Of a stretch of 64,000 nt of DNA, positions 43,932 through 52,787 are shown in pieces. The notes under the pieces were generated by a model. That model was not told the origin of the DNA. It saw nothing but the letters and a program-made list of their open reading frames with translations, and made no database searches. Numbering within the stretch: position 1 is the first letter of the stretch; every line of letters begins with the position of its first letter. Source of the stretch: a virus. The translations under genes were made by a program, and so were the position numbers. The DNA is taken from the IMG/VR virus record IMGVR_UViG_3300019776_000194, positions 1-64,000 of that record. One strand, given 5' to 3'.

Positions 43932-44384
43932 TTAAACAGGTACTTCAACGATCACAGAAGTAATCTCGTAGTTTGCACTACCAGCTACAACGTTATCAAT
44001 CGTACCAATTTTCTTAACGAATGATGTAAACAAGCACATGAAGTATGTTACAGCACCATCTTGTTCTTCTACTTTAACTGCAAATGGCAAGTCTGATACA
44101 GAAGCTGCTTTAACGAGAATCTGACCTGCATCAGAAGCTTTAGAAGCAAACTCGTAAGAGCCTGAACCATTGTTAATACTACCTTTAAATTTCTTAATAA
44201 CACGATTGCTCAATGGGCTATGGTTAATAACGTTAACTGTTGCACCAAAGTCACCTACGTTAGTGATTTCACCAACTTCAACGTATGTTTTAGCTGCAAA
44301 ACCAGCTTGGTCAAATGTTGCTGGATCACCACCTACTGTTGCAATAGAGAGCTTCGTACCTGCTGCGCTGTGAATTTCTGACAT
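43932..44384 (-). CDS. major tail tube protein, 150 aa
   Basis: Beta-rich protein with 'EVGEITNVGDFGATVNVI' near residue 36 and the 'YEFASKASDAGQILVKAA' helix, typical of siphophage tail tube subunits. AAAAGGAAACA is a strong late-type ribosome binding site. A hairpin follows. Directly upstream of the G/GT chaperones, as in lambda (V before G). Confidence 0.85.
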   Translation of the reverse strand: MSEIHSAAGTKLSIATVGGDPATFDQAGFAAKTYVEVGEITNVGDFGATVNVINHSPLSNRVIKKFKGSINNGSGSYEFASKASDAGQILVKAASVSDLPFAVKVEEQDGAVTYFMCLFTSFVKKIGTIDNVVAGSANYEITSVIVEVPV

Positions 44385-44404
44385 GTTGTTTCCTTTTAAT
44401 TATA

Positions 44405-44764
44405 TTAAGCGTATACTGTGATTTTTAATGTTGCTGCGCCTGAAAGGGTAACAACGCCTGTTGTGCCTGCTAAATAAGCTTTAATCTTATCTAAGTTGAT
44501 AATTTTCTTTGCACCTGCTGCGATAGTCACGTTGTAGCCTGCTGACAAGTCAATCGTAGTAGAGGTATTCGGTACAGGGTATGTTGCTGATGGAGACGTA
44601 CCTTTGATGTTCAATGTCAAACTACCGCCTGTAGTATTATCCATCTCTACCAATTGACCACTACCCGCAACGTATGTTAATGTGTCAGAAGCAGATGCTG
44701 TATTGACAGTAGCTGTTGCCACACCTGTTGCACTTTGTAACACTGTGCTTGTTAATGCTGCCAT
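44405..44764 (-). CDS. putative virion protein, 119 aa
   Basis: Thr/Ala/Ser-rich beta protein between tail terminator and tail tube, with AAAGGAAATAAA before ATG. It could be a tail or head decoration; no motif identifies it further. Confidence 0.55.
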   Translation of the reverse strand: MAALTSTVLQSATGVATATVNTASASDTLTYVAGSGQLVEMDNTTGGSLTLNIKGTSPSATYPVPNTSTTIDLSAGYNVTIAAGAKKIINLDKIKAYLAGTTGVVTLSGAATLKITVYA

Positions 44765-44779
44765 TTTATTTCCTTTATT

Positions 44780-44822
44780 AAATTTGCCTTACGGCTAGAT
44801 AAAGCCCTTGAGGGGCAAATTT
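44780..44822 (-). repeat. 9-bp inverted repeat enclosing a small hairpin
   Basis: AAATTTGCC (44780-44788) and GGCAAATTT (44814-44822) are perfect inverted repeats around GGCT/AGCC (44793-44796, 44803-44806). It lies in the gap between two late genes and may process or attenuate the transcript. Confidence 0.55.
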
Positions 44823-44827
44823 TGCTG

Positions 44828-45229
44828 CTAATAATTTTCTTGCCTGTATCTGAAGCGTACAGGTGTTACGAGCCACTGTGCTTCATAAAGTGTGTTCATA
44901 ATGCTACCTGTTTGTTCTATAGAGACTGTTCCAGTCTTGGGAACGACAGGGAAGAGGTCTATGAGAGCTTGTGCGAGTTCTTCTGACTTCTTTGTACCAA
45001 CACCTTCTTTTGTGTATATGTTAAACTGTATCAATCCTGTCAGAGTTTTTCTTGCTGCGCTTACAGTTTGGTTGACAGTTGTAGCAGGAATGATGTATAG
45101 TTCTATGAATGTTGTGTCAGGTTTTGTGAAAGCTACATTCTCGTAAGCAATTGGAATTGCAGGAGATTGAGCTGCTGCCCAAGCTTTCACTTTAGCTTCT
45201 ACTTCTAAGCGTATTGTTCTTTGTGTCAT
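44828..45229 (-). CDS. tail terminator protein, 133 aa
   Basis: Alpha/beta protein with 'RLEVEAKVKAWAAAQ' at the N-terminus, 'FIELYIIPATTVNQTV' and 'LIQFNIYTKEGVGTKKSEELAQALIDLFP', the strand-helix plan of lambda gpU / DUF4128 tail terminators. Caps the tail tube and joins it to the head. Position before the tail tube agrees. Confidence 0.78.
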   Translation of the reverse strand: MTQRTIRLEVEAKVKAWAAAQSPAIPIAYENVAFTKPDTTFIELYIIPATTVNQTVSAARKTLTGLIQFNIYTKEGVGTKKSEELAQALIDLFPVVPKTGTVSIEQTGSIMNTLYEAQWLVTPVRFRYRQENY

Positions 45230-45231
45230 GT

Positions 45232-45729
45232 TTAGCCTATCTTAGCCTTGATCTTAGCAATACTTGTGTCTATCATTGCATATGGCTTGCTGTGAGAACC
45301 GTTCCAATAAGACCAATCACCATAACCCTCAATAACAACAGCCTCACCCTTAGGATACCCTATAGAATCTACACGATAAGCATACGGCACATTATTTGTT
45401 AGTGATAGATATCCATCTTTGGCAACAAATGTCTTAGCTGATTTCATTGCCTCAATTCTTGTTATGCTGTCACCACCGTTGTCAGATTTATCAGAAGTCT
45501 CTTCTTGAGAGATTTTATTCTCTGCAGGATACCATTGATTTGCTAACAAACCATCTGTGTATTCAGGACTGCTAGGAGAAGCTCCTCTAGTTTGTCCTTT
45601 CCAAGAAGGACTTGGTGTGAGGTGAACAACAGACAATGAAGTTTCTACAAACACATCGACTATCTTATCATTAACTTCCTGTTGAAGCTCTTTGATGTTT
45701 GCTTTAATGCTGTCTGCAAAGCTTCCCAT
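45232..45729 (-). CDS. head-tail joining / tail completion protein (HK97 gp10-like), 165 aa
   Basis: N-terminal helix ('SFADSIKANIKELQQEVNDKIVDVFVETSLSV'-type) followed by 'TPSWKG' and 'SLTNNVPYAYRVDSIGYPKG', typical of HK97 gp10-like proteins. First gene after a late promoter (45744-45772) and two bases before the tail terminator gene. Confidence 0.72.
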   Translation of the reverse strand: MGSFADSIKANIKELQQEVNDKIVDVFVETSLSVVHLTPSPSWKGQTRGASPSSPEYTDGLLANQWYPAENKISQEETSDKSDNGGDSITRIEAMKSAKTFVAKDGYLSLTNNVPYAYRVDSIGYPKGEAVVIEGYGDWSYWNGSHSKPYAMIDTSIAKIKAKIG

Positions 45730-45743
45730 TTGTTTGTCCTATG

Positions 45744-45772
45744 ATTATACTATGATAGTGGTTAAAAGTCAA
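45744..45772 (-). promoter_or_regulatory. late sigma70-like promoter for tail genes
   Basis: On the - strand TTGACT (45772-45767), 17 bp, TATAAT (45749-45744). Confidence 0.8.
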
Positions 45773-45779
45773 TAGCTGC

Positions 45780-46058
45780 CTATCGTTGCTTGCAAAATAA
45801 AAATATAGTTCTAGAATCTTTTCTTCCAACAGATGTGGTAATTGAATTTATTAGTTTATACCTAGACTTATCAATCCCGCCTTCTACTAAAATAGAAGTA
45901 ATTGTCCCTGAGTTCTGAGGAGAGGAAGCTGATAAACTCCCCACATCCCATGTACTCTCTACAATTGTTTCACCGTCCTCAAGCCAACCTTCTATCTGCC
46001 AGTTAAGCCCATAATCTAGCTTTGCTCCAACAGAATGTTCAAACTCTTTATCCATCAT
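45780..46058 (-). CDS. putative virion protein, 92 aa
   Basis: Short beta-rich protein with 'LNWQIEGWLEDGETIVESTWDVG', a pattern seen in phage proteins next to capsid or fibre genes. It overlaps the repeat gene upstream by 4 bp. Likely structural. Confidence 0.55.
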   Translation of the reverse strand: MMDKEFEHSVGAKLDYGLNWQIEGWLEDGETIVESTWDVGSLSASSPQNSGTITSILVEGGIDKSRYKLINSITTSVGRKDSRTIFLFCKQR

Positions 46059-47119
46059 TTCACCCTTAATATTCTAATTTCTTTTTTAACATTATCTATC
46101 CTGTTTTCAGCAGTTACGTTAGAGAATCTATTTTGTCTCTTAACATTCAATGTTCTTAGAACATCAAGTACATAAGTGATTGGGGTTTCTACAGTTGCAT
46201 CAGCTACCAACGTATCAGTATCTTCAGAAGCATTTAAAGATGCACCAATACTAGAAGAAACTTCAGAAATACAAGTGTCTCCATCATCGTACACATTAGC
46301 ATTAGCAGCTACAACATTCATAGCATATGATGCTAATGTGTCTGCAACTTCTCCAACTGCAAACGATGCTTGAATTAATGTCGCAGCAGAGGACGTTACA
46401 CTGTCACTGCTTTCTGTTATATTTGCACTACCAGATATGGGTGCGAATCCTGCAGTGGCTGAAATAGTGTCAGCAAGCTCTTGAGCATTTGCTGTGGCAA
46501 CTATTGCAACAGTACCTCCACTTACAACAGAATCAGAAGCTTCAGTTCTGGATACATTTCCAGAAATAGCCACCGTACCAGCAGACGTTACAGTTGTAGC
46601 AGACTCTGTTATTGATGCTGCACAAGAAACTAAAACTCCACCACTACTTGTTGCGCTTGTTGCGTCTTCTGTCATCGAAGAACTTGCAACAATGGCTACA
46701 GTGGAGCTACTTGAAACATTGTCAGCAGATTCTGTGATGTTAGCGTCTCCAGTTATAGGAGTGCTACCAACCGATCCACTACTTGTAACAGTATCTGATC
46801 CTTCTGTAGTACTTGAAGTGCCGACAACAGCCACACTAGAAGTAGAAGACAAGCTTGTAGCTGATTCAGTTATTGTAGCTGTTCCAGATATACTAACAAC
46901 TGTTGCGTTAGTTAGCGAGTCTGCCGATTCAGAAATACTTGCATTACCTGAGACATTCACACTGGAAGTGTTTACAAGAACATCAGCACTCTCTGTTATG
47001 TTCGCAGAAGAGCTTACAGAAATACCGGAGCTTGATGTCAGATTGTCTGGAGACTCTGGGATATTTGCATTAGCAGATATCCCAGAGCCGCTATCTAATA
47101 GAGCTAGTAATAACGACAT
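46055..47119 (-). CDS. repeat-rich virion protein, 354 aa
   Basis: Thirteen or so degenerate repeats of about 22-23 residues, consensus ANITESADSVTSSGTVAIS, cover residues 15 to about 300, ending in a basic tail ('LRTLNVKRQNRF'). The repeat resembles those of beta-solenoid-like phage proteins. The codon mix varies, so the repeats are old. Located between head-associated genes; a capsid-surface or neck fibre is possible. Confidence 0.6.
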   Translation of the reverse strand: MSLLLALLDSGSGISANANIPESPDNLTSSSGISVSSSANITESADVLVNTSSVNVSGNASISESADSLTNATVVSISGTATITESATSLSSTSSVAVVGTSSTTEGSDTVTSSGSVGSTPITGDANITESADNVSSSSTVAIVASSSMTEDATSATSSGGVLVSCAASITESATTVTSAGTVAISGNVSRTEASDSVVSGGTVAIVATANAQELADTISATAGFAPISGSANITESSDSVTSSAATLIQASFAVGEVADTLASYAMNVVAANANVYDDGDTCISEVSSSIGASLNASEDTDTLVADATVETPITYVLDVLRTLNVKRQNRFSNVTAENRIDNVKKEIRILRVK

Positions 47120-47136
47120 CTAAAGCTCCTATTAAA

Positions 47137-48609
47137 TTACTCCCAACCGTACACAAACGTTACCGTATGAGCGATTGTTCCCGATGTACCAACTGTCCCA
47201 ACGTGCTTTGTTACCAATTGAATAAACTCGCCTGCATTGACAAAGATAGGTGCATCACCTAGGTCACAGAATGTTGTGGCTTGTTGCACTGCTGTACTGA
47301 CTGCTTGGTTAGCTGTCACTACTTGAGTGAAAGGAAGTGCAATACGCCTTGGTGCTTTTGCTGCGACACCTTCTACTGTTGCTAAAGAAACGTTTGTATG
47401 CCCCCAAGCTAAAGAGTATTGAGCGATATATGGAGCACCAACAATTACTGTTTGTACATAACTTGTCAGATACAGCCCACGCACTATAAGTCTACGAGAA
47501 GTACCATTTAGTGTAATAGAAGGAACTTGATACGAACAAATAATACCGTCTGTATTCACTGCAAGAGATACTGTCTCCCAGAATTGTCCTCCTAAACCAG
47601 AACCTAAAGCCGCTGTGGTATTTGTTGGAACTGCTGCTGTTGGGTTGGCACTATTAGCATAGTTTGCCAAGCTACCCATTGTACCACCAGACTGACCTTG
47701 ATAACCACCGTAAATTCTATTGCCTTGTGTGGACAATGTTGTGGAAACATTAGAGCCACCTAGACGTACATTGTAAGACCCTAGTTGTGCTTGTAATACA
47801 GACCCTGCACCACCACCTGTAATTCTGTGCTTAAAGCCAAACTGCACACCAGTTGCCATTACGAGACGACCTTGACCTAAAGGCAGGGGTATGCTGCCTA
47901 ATAATTGAGTAGAGATACCGTCATTAACCCAGAAGTATGCTGCCACACCACCTAAGTAACAAATAAACTGATACTTTTTATTATTCGTATAAGTCCAAGT
48001 ACCAGCACCATCTGCTAACGGAAACACTCCTGTCAAAGTTTCAGTTCCGCTATTAGACAATACACCCATTAGTCCTGCTGAGGTAAGCCTAAAGAAGCAT
48101 CCATCTGTAGGTGCTGCAGTAGTTGAAGATGATTGCATTAACCCAAATTCTACAAAAGTGTTGGCACTAGGTTGAGCACTAAAACCAACAGTCATATCAG
48201 CACTCAATGTCTGAGTTCCTGTGTTCGGGAACGTAGCATAAGTTAGCAGTTGTACGCCTGTAGTTGTTGTGGTGATACTAGCAGAGTTCGTAGTAAACTG
48301 CCCTGCTGTCCACGTACTAGCCATTGTAGTGACGTTATGAGAATGCTTACCTGTGTTTTGTGCTGTGTAGTTAAATACTTCTTCGTCAAGAATCAAGTCT
48401 TGAGATACTCGAAGACGGAAATCTGTGTCCACTTCAGAAGAATACAACCAAGGAGTACCTGTTATATCTCCAGTGTCATTCTCATTAAACTGCCTCTGTC
48501 CACCCATATACAACGGATCAAGAGATGATGTGGTTTTTAAGTGCCCACCAGCATCTACTTCAGCTCCGTTGTTGCTTGTGCTGCCAAAAATTTTGCTATC
48601 CAGCGCCAT
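47137..48609 (-). CDS. putative virion protein, 490 aa
   Basis: Beta-sandwich-like N-terminal half (concanavalin-type 'FVEFGLMQSSSTTA', 'KYQFICYLGGVAAYFWVNDG') and a C-terminal beta domain with 'RRLIVRGLYLTSYVQT' and 'FVNAGEFIQLVTKHVG'. Likely a surface or head-fibre protein that binds sugars; unproven. AAAAGGAATAAAT precedes ATG. Confidence 0.55.
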   Translation of the reverse strand: MALDSKIFGSTSNNGAEVDAGGHLKTTSSLDPLYMGGQRQFNENDTGDITGTPWLYSSEVDTDFRLRVSQDLILDEEVFNYTAQNTGKHSHNVTTMASTWTAGQFTTNSASITTTTTGVQLLTYATFPNTGTQTLSADMTVGFSAQPSANTFVEFGLMQSSSTTAAPTDGCFFRLTSAGLMGVLSNSGTETLTGVFPLADGAGTWTYTNNKKYQFICYLGGVAAYFWVNDGISTQLLGSIPLPLGQGRLVMATGVQFGFKHRITGGGAGSVLQAQLGSYNVRLGGSNVSTTLSTQGNRIYGGYQGQSGGTMGSLANYANSANPTAAVPTNTTAALGSGLGGQFWETVSLAVNTDGIICSYQVPSITLNGTSRRLIVRGLYLTSYVQTVIVGAPYIAQYSLAWGHTNVSLATVEGVAAKAPRRIALPFTQVVTANQAVSTAVQQATTFCDLGDAPIFVNAGEFIQLVTKHVGTVGTSGTIAHTVTFVYGWE

Positions 48610-48624
48610 ATTTATTCCTTTTAA

Positions 48625-48915
48625 TTAAGCCCACACCCACCGAACTTTTACCTTGCCAGTAATCTTCTCTGTGGACGTACCATATATTGTAAAACCAACA
48701 CCGTCAGTAGGTACTCCACAAGTTATACTCGTAAAGACTGCTATATAGGCTTGATCGTTTGCTGTGTGATTTGTGGAATCTTCTCTCATTATCCAAGCCT
48801 CAGCAGCACTTGTAGAGAGGATGGCAGATTGACCTGTTACAGCAACAGAAGCTTCATTTGCTCCGTTACTACCAAGTACTCCAAAATCCAGTTCTGCATT
48901 TCCAGTAGCTGACAT
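48625..48915 (-). CDS. putative virion protein, 96 aa
   Basis: Small Ala/Thr/Ser-rich beta protein with 'AELDFGVLGSNGANEASVAVTGQ' and 'KITGKVKVRWVWA'; short proteins of this type lie next to capsid genes in many phages. Function unknown. Confidence 0.55.
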   Translation of the reverse strand: MSATGNAELDFGVLGSNGANEASVAVTGQSAILSTSAAEAWIMREDSTNHTANDQAYIAVFTSITCGVPTDGVGFTIYGTSTEKITGKVKVRWVWA

Positions 48916-48925
48916 AGTTTACCTA

Positions 48926-49324
48926 TCAGGTGTTGGCTGAGTTCAGTGTAAAGGAATTTACTGTAACTACCTGAGATGTTGCGATTGAACTATTATCTAA
49001 GATGAGGTCTGTACCAGACATACCTGCAGTACCTTGTAACCCTGTTGTGCTTCCAGCGCTATCTACGATACGGAAGTAGCCTGCGGTTCCGGTTCCAGAC
49101 GCAGTTCCCGACCAAGTTCCAGATTTAGCTTTAGAAGCACTAGAAGCTGCTGCCATCCAATCTGAAGGGAGTGCCATTTCTACTAGCAAAGTCCCTGTAG
49201 CCGCTGCTGCACAGTTAGCAGGAGCACTACCAGTATAGATACGAAGCTTTGCAGATGTGCTGATTGTAGTTTCGATTGCGTCAAGACGCGCATTGTTTAC
49301 AGCGATAGAATATTGTAAAGCCAT
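48926..49324 (-). CDS. putative virion protein, 132 aa
   Basis: Starts 'NNARLDAIETTISTSAKLRIYTG', followed by 'WSGTASGTGTAGYFRIVDSAG' and a C-terminal beta end; this pattern recurs in phage head-region proteins of unknown function. Start has TAGGAAATAATA. Confidence 0.6.
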   Translation of the reverse strand: MALQYSIAVNNARLDAIETTISTSAKLRIYTGSAPANCAAAATGTLLVEMALPSDWMAAASSASKAKSGTWSGTASGTGTAGYFRIVDSAGSTTGLQGTAGMSGTDLILDNSSIATSQVVTVNSFTLNSANT

Positions 49325-49326
49325 TA

Positions 49327-49731
49327 TTATTTCCTAAGATGAAATTCAAATAAAAAATCATTCCCATTCACACCACTAGGATTGACTGTCTTTAGTGCAA
49401 AGATTTTCCACTCTACACCGTCTATTGTTATTGTGTCACGGTTAGCTTTAATCACAGGAGGTGTTGCATCAGGGTCTGTTTGATTGACAGGACGCATCAT
49501 ACAATATTTATCACCGTCACCAATCATCGTATTGAACTTAGAAGATAGGCCAGCATTACTCTGTGGGAAATCGAACATCCCTTGTTCTACTTGGTACGTA
49601 GTTTTTGTTCTTACCACTTCACCGTCAACGTATTCGTCAGTGTCTGAGTAGATATTCAATACACCAACACCACTGAAAGCACCTAGCATATCTCGTACCA
49701 CATTATGAAATAAATTTAAGTTTATTCTCAT
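49327..49731 (-). CDS. head-tail connector / stopper candidate, 134 aa
   Basis: ATG 49731 overlaps the upstream stop (ATGA). The sequence has an N-terminal helix and beta-barrel-like strands ('TITIDGVEWKIFALKTVNP'), fitting head-closure proteins that follow the adaptor. Four further M residues upstream belong to the other frame. Confidence 0.6.
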   Translation of the reverse strand: MRINLNLFHNVVRDMLGAFSGVGVLNIYSDTDEYVDGEVVRTKTTYQVEQGMFDFPQSNAGLSSKFNTMIGDGDKYCMMRPVNQTDPDATPPVIKANRDTITIDGVEWKIFALKTVNPSGVNGNDFLFEFHLRK

Positions 49732-50162
49732 ACAGGAATCCATGCATCTGTTTTAGCAGCATTGTCAAGTTCCATCTGTTCACTTTGAGTTCCTGCAACA
49801 AAACCCTCATACCAGTCGTCTTGAAATTGCACAAGAGGGTGCGTTGTGTTATTGCTTGCAGAGTATGGGATTGGACAGGTTTGAGAGATGCTTGGGTTGA
49901 GAACTACTTTCGTTAAGAACGTCATGTAGTTGTTAAAAGCTTCGCTCCCCCAGATTTCTATATTAACAAGGCGTTGATGAGTGTTCTGTGATAGTAGAGC
50001 TAAAATGTACTGAGCACATGTTGCTGTAGCTCGTGATAAGCTGTTGTTGCAGTCTGTATAAGTAGTTTCATATACAGAATCAGAAAGCATTGGCAAATCA
50101 GAGGTGTCACCACAACGCAATCTTAGCTTTCCGACAACTGTGGTTGGATCAATTATTGCCAT
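49728..50162 (-). CDS. head-tail adaptor candidate, 144 aa
   Basis: Helical protein ('VGKLRLRCGDTSDLPMLSDSVYETTYTD') with the look of gp6/gp15-type head completion adaptors, which sit on the portal. It is next to the capsid gene. AAAGGAAAACAA before ATG. Confidence 0.65.
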   Translation of the reverse strand: MAIIDPTTVVGKLRLRCGDTSDLPMLSDSVYETTYTDCNNSLSRATATCAQYILALLSQNTHQRLVNIEIWGSEAFNNYMTFLTKVVLNPSISQTCPIPYSASNNTTHPLVQFQDDWYEGFVAGTQSEQMELDNAAKTDAWIPV

Positions 50163-50192
50163 TTGTTTTCCTTTAGATTAGTTTACTAACTG

Positions 50193-50222
50193 AAATACCC
50201 TCCCATTTCTGAGAAGGTATTT
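50193..50222 (-). terminator. hairpin after major capsid gene
   Basis: AAATACC (50193-50199) pairs with GGTATTT (50216-50222). It follows the capsid stop; no U tract on the - strand, so partial attenuation or 3'-end protection is more likely than full termination. Confidence 0.5.
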
Positions 50223-50240
50223 TATTAGTAGACTAAGTTA

Positions 50241-51272
50241 TTAGTTACTTGTGTAAACACGAACTACTGCTTGTGGACGGAGCAATGCTGAAATGTGATT
50301 TGACTCAGTCTCAATATTGATCTTAGTGCCGTCTTGTGATGCTTGTTGGAATGCATACATCTTTTCACCAGCAGTGTTAACGAGTCCAAAACGTTCTGCA
50401 GGAGCAAAGTAGGTCTTAAACATATCAGAACCAGTTGGAACTGCAACACCTTCAGAAGCTGTCACAATCTTAGTGCCATTGTAACTATCACGAACTTCTT
50501 TGAAAGTCAAACCACCGAAGAAGAATTCACGACCATTTGGCAATGGGCTACCACCTGCTGCTAAACGGCTACGCATTGGGTCTAAACCAGCTTGAATAGA
50601 TGTGAATGAGCGATAAGCATCTTTAACCAGTGGATGAATAATCAAAGCATTGAAGAATGCTGTGTCACATGGTACAACAATACCATTATAATTTTCACCA
50701 GCCATACCGTCATAGATAGCAGCGATTACTAACTCAATTTTTGCCAAGATTTCTGTAGTAGTTGTACCTAATACAAAGTCAACAGCAGTACGAGAAACAC
50801 CAAACTCAGTATTCCAGTTTTGAGAGATTGTGCCATTTGGAGCATATGCGGTTGCAGAGAACAACGCCTGAGCACGGGCTTTATTCAATGTCCAATCATG
50901 ATTCTGACGCAAACGTTCCAACTTGCGCATTTGAACTTTTTGCAATTGTTCAACTTCATTGAAGTTGTCGTAAGCAGACTTGTTTTGCAAGTCTTTTGGT
51001 GTAATGTAGTCATCTTGTGGGAAGTGACCTACATTAAAAGAATGCAACTTACGAGTTCCATCTTTACTTACAGTGTTTTTCTCACCACGTACACGGTCAA
51101 CAATTAATGCGCCGTTTTGAGTGGTTTCTTCAAATACAACAACGTCAGAAGCAACACCTTCTTCTGCAAAAATACCCATGGTATTGAAAGTACCATACTG
51201 GATAGGGAGGTTACGAACAGCAGACGTTAAATCAACTACGTCAAAGTTATTTAATGGGCTACGAATTAGCAT
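50241..51272 (-). CDS. major capsid protein (lambda gpE-like)
   Basis: 343 aa, starting 'FDVVDLTSAVRNLPIQYG', with 'DDYITPKDLQNKSAYD' and 'RLRQNHDWTLNKARAQALF', followed by 'PCDTAFFNALIIHPLVKDAY' and a C-terminal 'KTYFAPAERFG'. This is the Phage_cap_E family (PF03864), HK97 fold. It forms the shell together with the decoration protein at 51297. AAAGGAAATATA before ATG. Confidence 0.93.
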   Translation of the reverse strand: MLIRSPLNNFDVVDLTSAVRNLPIQYGTFNTMGIFAEEGVASDVVVFEETTQNGALIVDRVRGEKNTVSKDGTRKLHSFNVGHFPQDDYITPKDLQNKSAYDNFNEVEQLQKVQMRKLERLRQNHDWTLNKARAQALFSATAYAPNGTISQNWNTEFGVSRTAVDFVLGTTTTEILAKIELVIAAIYDGMAGENYNGIVVPCDTAFFNALIIHPLVKDAYRSFTSIQAGLDPMRSRLAAGGSPLPNGREFFFGGLTFKEVRDSYNGTKIVTASEGVAVPTGSDMFKTYFAPAERFGLVNTAGEKMYAFQQASQDGTKINIETESNHISALLRPQAVVRVYTSN

Positions 51273-51296
51273 TATATATTTCCTTTATTATTTAAA

Positions 51297-51992
51297 TTAG
51301 TATTGAGCCAAAACGTCAATTCGTTGAGCTTCCAATTGTGCTTTGATATCTGCACGTTCAGCGTCTGTATCAACAGATGCACCATATGTCAGAGCAGAGT
51401 CTGCAACTGCACAATCACGATACAATACGAGAGCTTTAACGTCAGTGTTAGCTGCTGCAACAACAGAAACTGGAGCGCCTGTAGCATCACCTACCAAAAC
51501 AACTTTAGCAACTTCAGTGCCATCTGTAGCAGTAGCTTCTACCAATTTGTACTTAACAGTACCAGTAACTGTAATTGGAATTGAATCACCAGCAACGAAA
51601 TCTGTAGCACCGTCAGCTAATGTAAATGCGAAACCAGCTTGGTTGAATGCTGTAGCAACTTGACCTACACCAACAACTTTACCTTGTGGGTCGAGCAATG
51701 CGAAATCACCTGCATTAGCAACTGTTTTAGTAATTTTTACAGTGTACTTACCTAATTGCATATTAGCATTAGAAGTCAGAGTAATAGTACCCATAACACC
51801 ATTACCAGTACCTACTGTTGCACCTGCTGTACCTACTGGAGATGCGATGAAAGAGCCTAATACAGAGCCAATTGGCAATGTAGCTGCTGCTTGGTTAATT
51901 GTTACAACTTTCTTAGCTTTACCCCAAGAGATACCTTCTTCTTGTTTTACTACGTTTGAGTAGTGTTGTGTTTCCTGTGCTATAATAGCCAT
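51297..51992 (-). CDS. head decoration protein (lambda gpD-like), 231 aa
   Basis: 'QETQHYSNVVKQEEG' at the N-terminus then 'GSVLGSFIASPVGTAGATVGTGNGVMGTITL' and a C-terminal helix 'LEAQRIDVL' match the gpD-like decoration family; it is longer than lambda gpD (110 aa) owing to an extra middle beta domain. It sits just before the capsid gene in transcription order. AAAAGGAAATAAAT before ATG. Confidence 0.82.
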   Translation of the reverse strand: MAIIAQETQHYSNVVKQEEGISWGKAKKVVTINQAAATLPIGSVLGSFIASPVGTAGATVGTGNGVMGTITLTSNANMQLGKYTVKITKTVANAGDFALLDPQGKVVGVGQVATAFNQAGFAFTLADGATDFVAGDSIPITVTGTVKYKLVEATATDGTEVAKVVLVGDATGAPVSVVAAANTDVKALVLYRDCAVADSALTYGASVDTDAERADIKAQLEAQRIDVLAQY

Positions 51993-52060
51993 ATTTATTT
52001 CCTTTTAATTAGTTGTGGCAGATTGCCATTTTATTGAAGGCTTATATCCAGATGTTCTGG

Positions 52061-52786
52061 TCAAAGCTTACTGCTGAATACAAGCCAATCTTCATCCTCA
52101 AGAGGATTCCAACCTGCTTTGATATTTTTATAAATCACAGCTAACTTAGAGTAAGTTGTATCAAACTCTTTTGCTAGTTTTCTGCTTCCAATCGTGTTAT
52201 CTTGGGTGATTCTGTTAAATACTTTGTCAGCAATCTTCCAAACTTCGATTGATGCATTGGGTTTATTCCAAGGCTTTATTAGTCTATTAGCTTCTGAAGC
52301 TTTTGAAATGTTTATTGAATTATCCCTCTTCTTAGCTAGATTACTCATCAACTTTAAAGTTTCCTCTGAGTGCTTGTAATTTCTAGCAAGGGATGCTACA
52401 CTCATGCGAATCTTTGTCTCTTCAGATGCAACCCTACCTTTTTGAGACTTAGACATTTTCGCCCTAGACTCGGCAGAGAAAACTCTACCTCTGTTTATCT
52501 CAGTCCCACCAATAGATACGTTATATCCAATACTAGGAGTTGGTCTAAGTTTATACTCTAGCTCTAGACAATACTCATAATCAGCTTGAACAATAGTGTC
52601 ACAAACAATGTCGTCACCGTACTTTCTCATTGCATTATGTACTGGAAGATTGCTACCGCTTCTAACTGCATGTAAGTGTTGGGTAAATCGAGTACGTGCT
52701 CCTTTACAGGAAATACCGATGTACCCTTCATTAAACATATCTGTTTGCGTCTTAGAGTGAATCCAATAAACACAGCTTTTATTCAT
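52061..52786 (-). CDS. GIY-YIG homing endonuclease with NUMOD motifs, 241 aa
   Basis: GIY-YIG core: 'CVYWIHSK' (GIY-like strand) and 'EGYIGISCKG', with 'RFTQHLHAVRSG' (catalytic Arg) and a Glu near 'YEYCLELEYKL'. NUMOD3-like helices follow ('FSAESRAKMSKSQKGR'), then a C-terminal HTH-like part shared with the 54154 gene. ATG 52786 is two bases after the scaffold stop. It is inserted between scaffold and decoration genes and may cut phages that lack it. Confidence 0.85.
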   Translation of the reverse strand: MNKSCVYWIHSKTQTDMFNEGYIGISCKGARTRFTQHLHAVRSGSNLPVHNAMRKYGDDIVCDTIVQADYEYCLELEYKLRPTPSIGYNVSIGGTEINRGRVFSAESRAKMSKSQKGRVASEETKIRMSVASLARNYKHSEETLKLMSNLAKKRDNSINISKASEANRLIKPWNKPNASIEVWKIADKVFNRITQDNTIGSRKLAKEFDTTYSKLAVIYKNIKAGWNPLEDEDWLVFSSKL

Positions 52787-52787
52787 A

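Noticed and set aside
46494-47123. 209-aa + strand ORF opposite the repeat protein
   Set aside because: It mirrors the ACT/GCA/TCT repeat codons of the - strand repeat gene and has no ribosome binding site or promoter.
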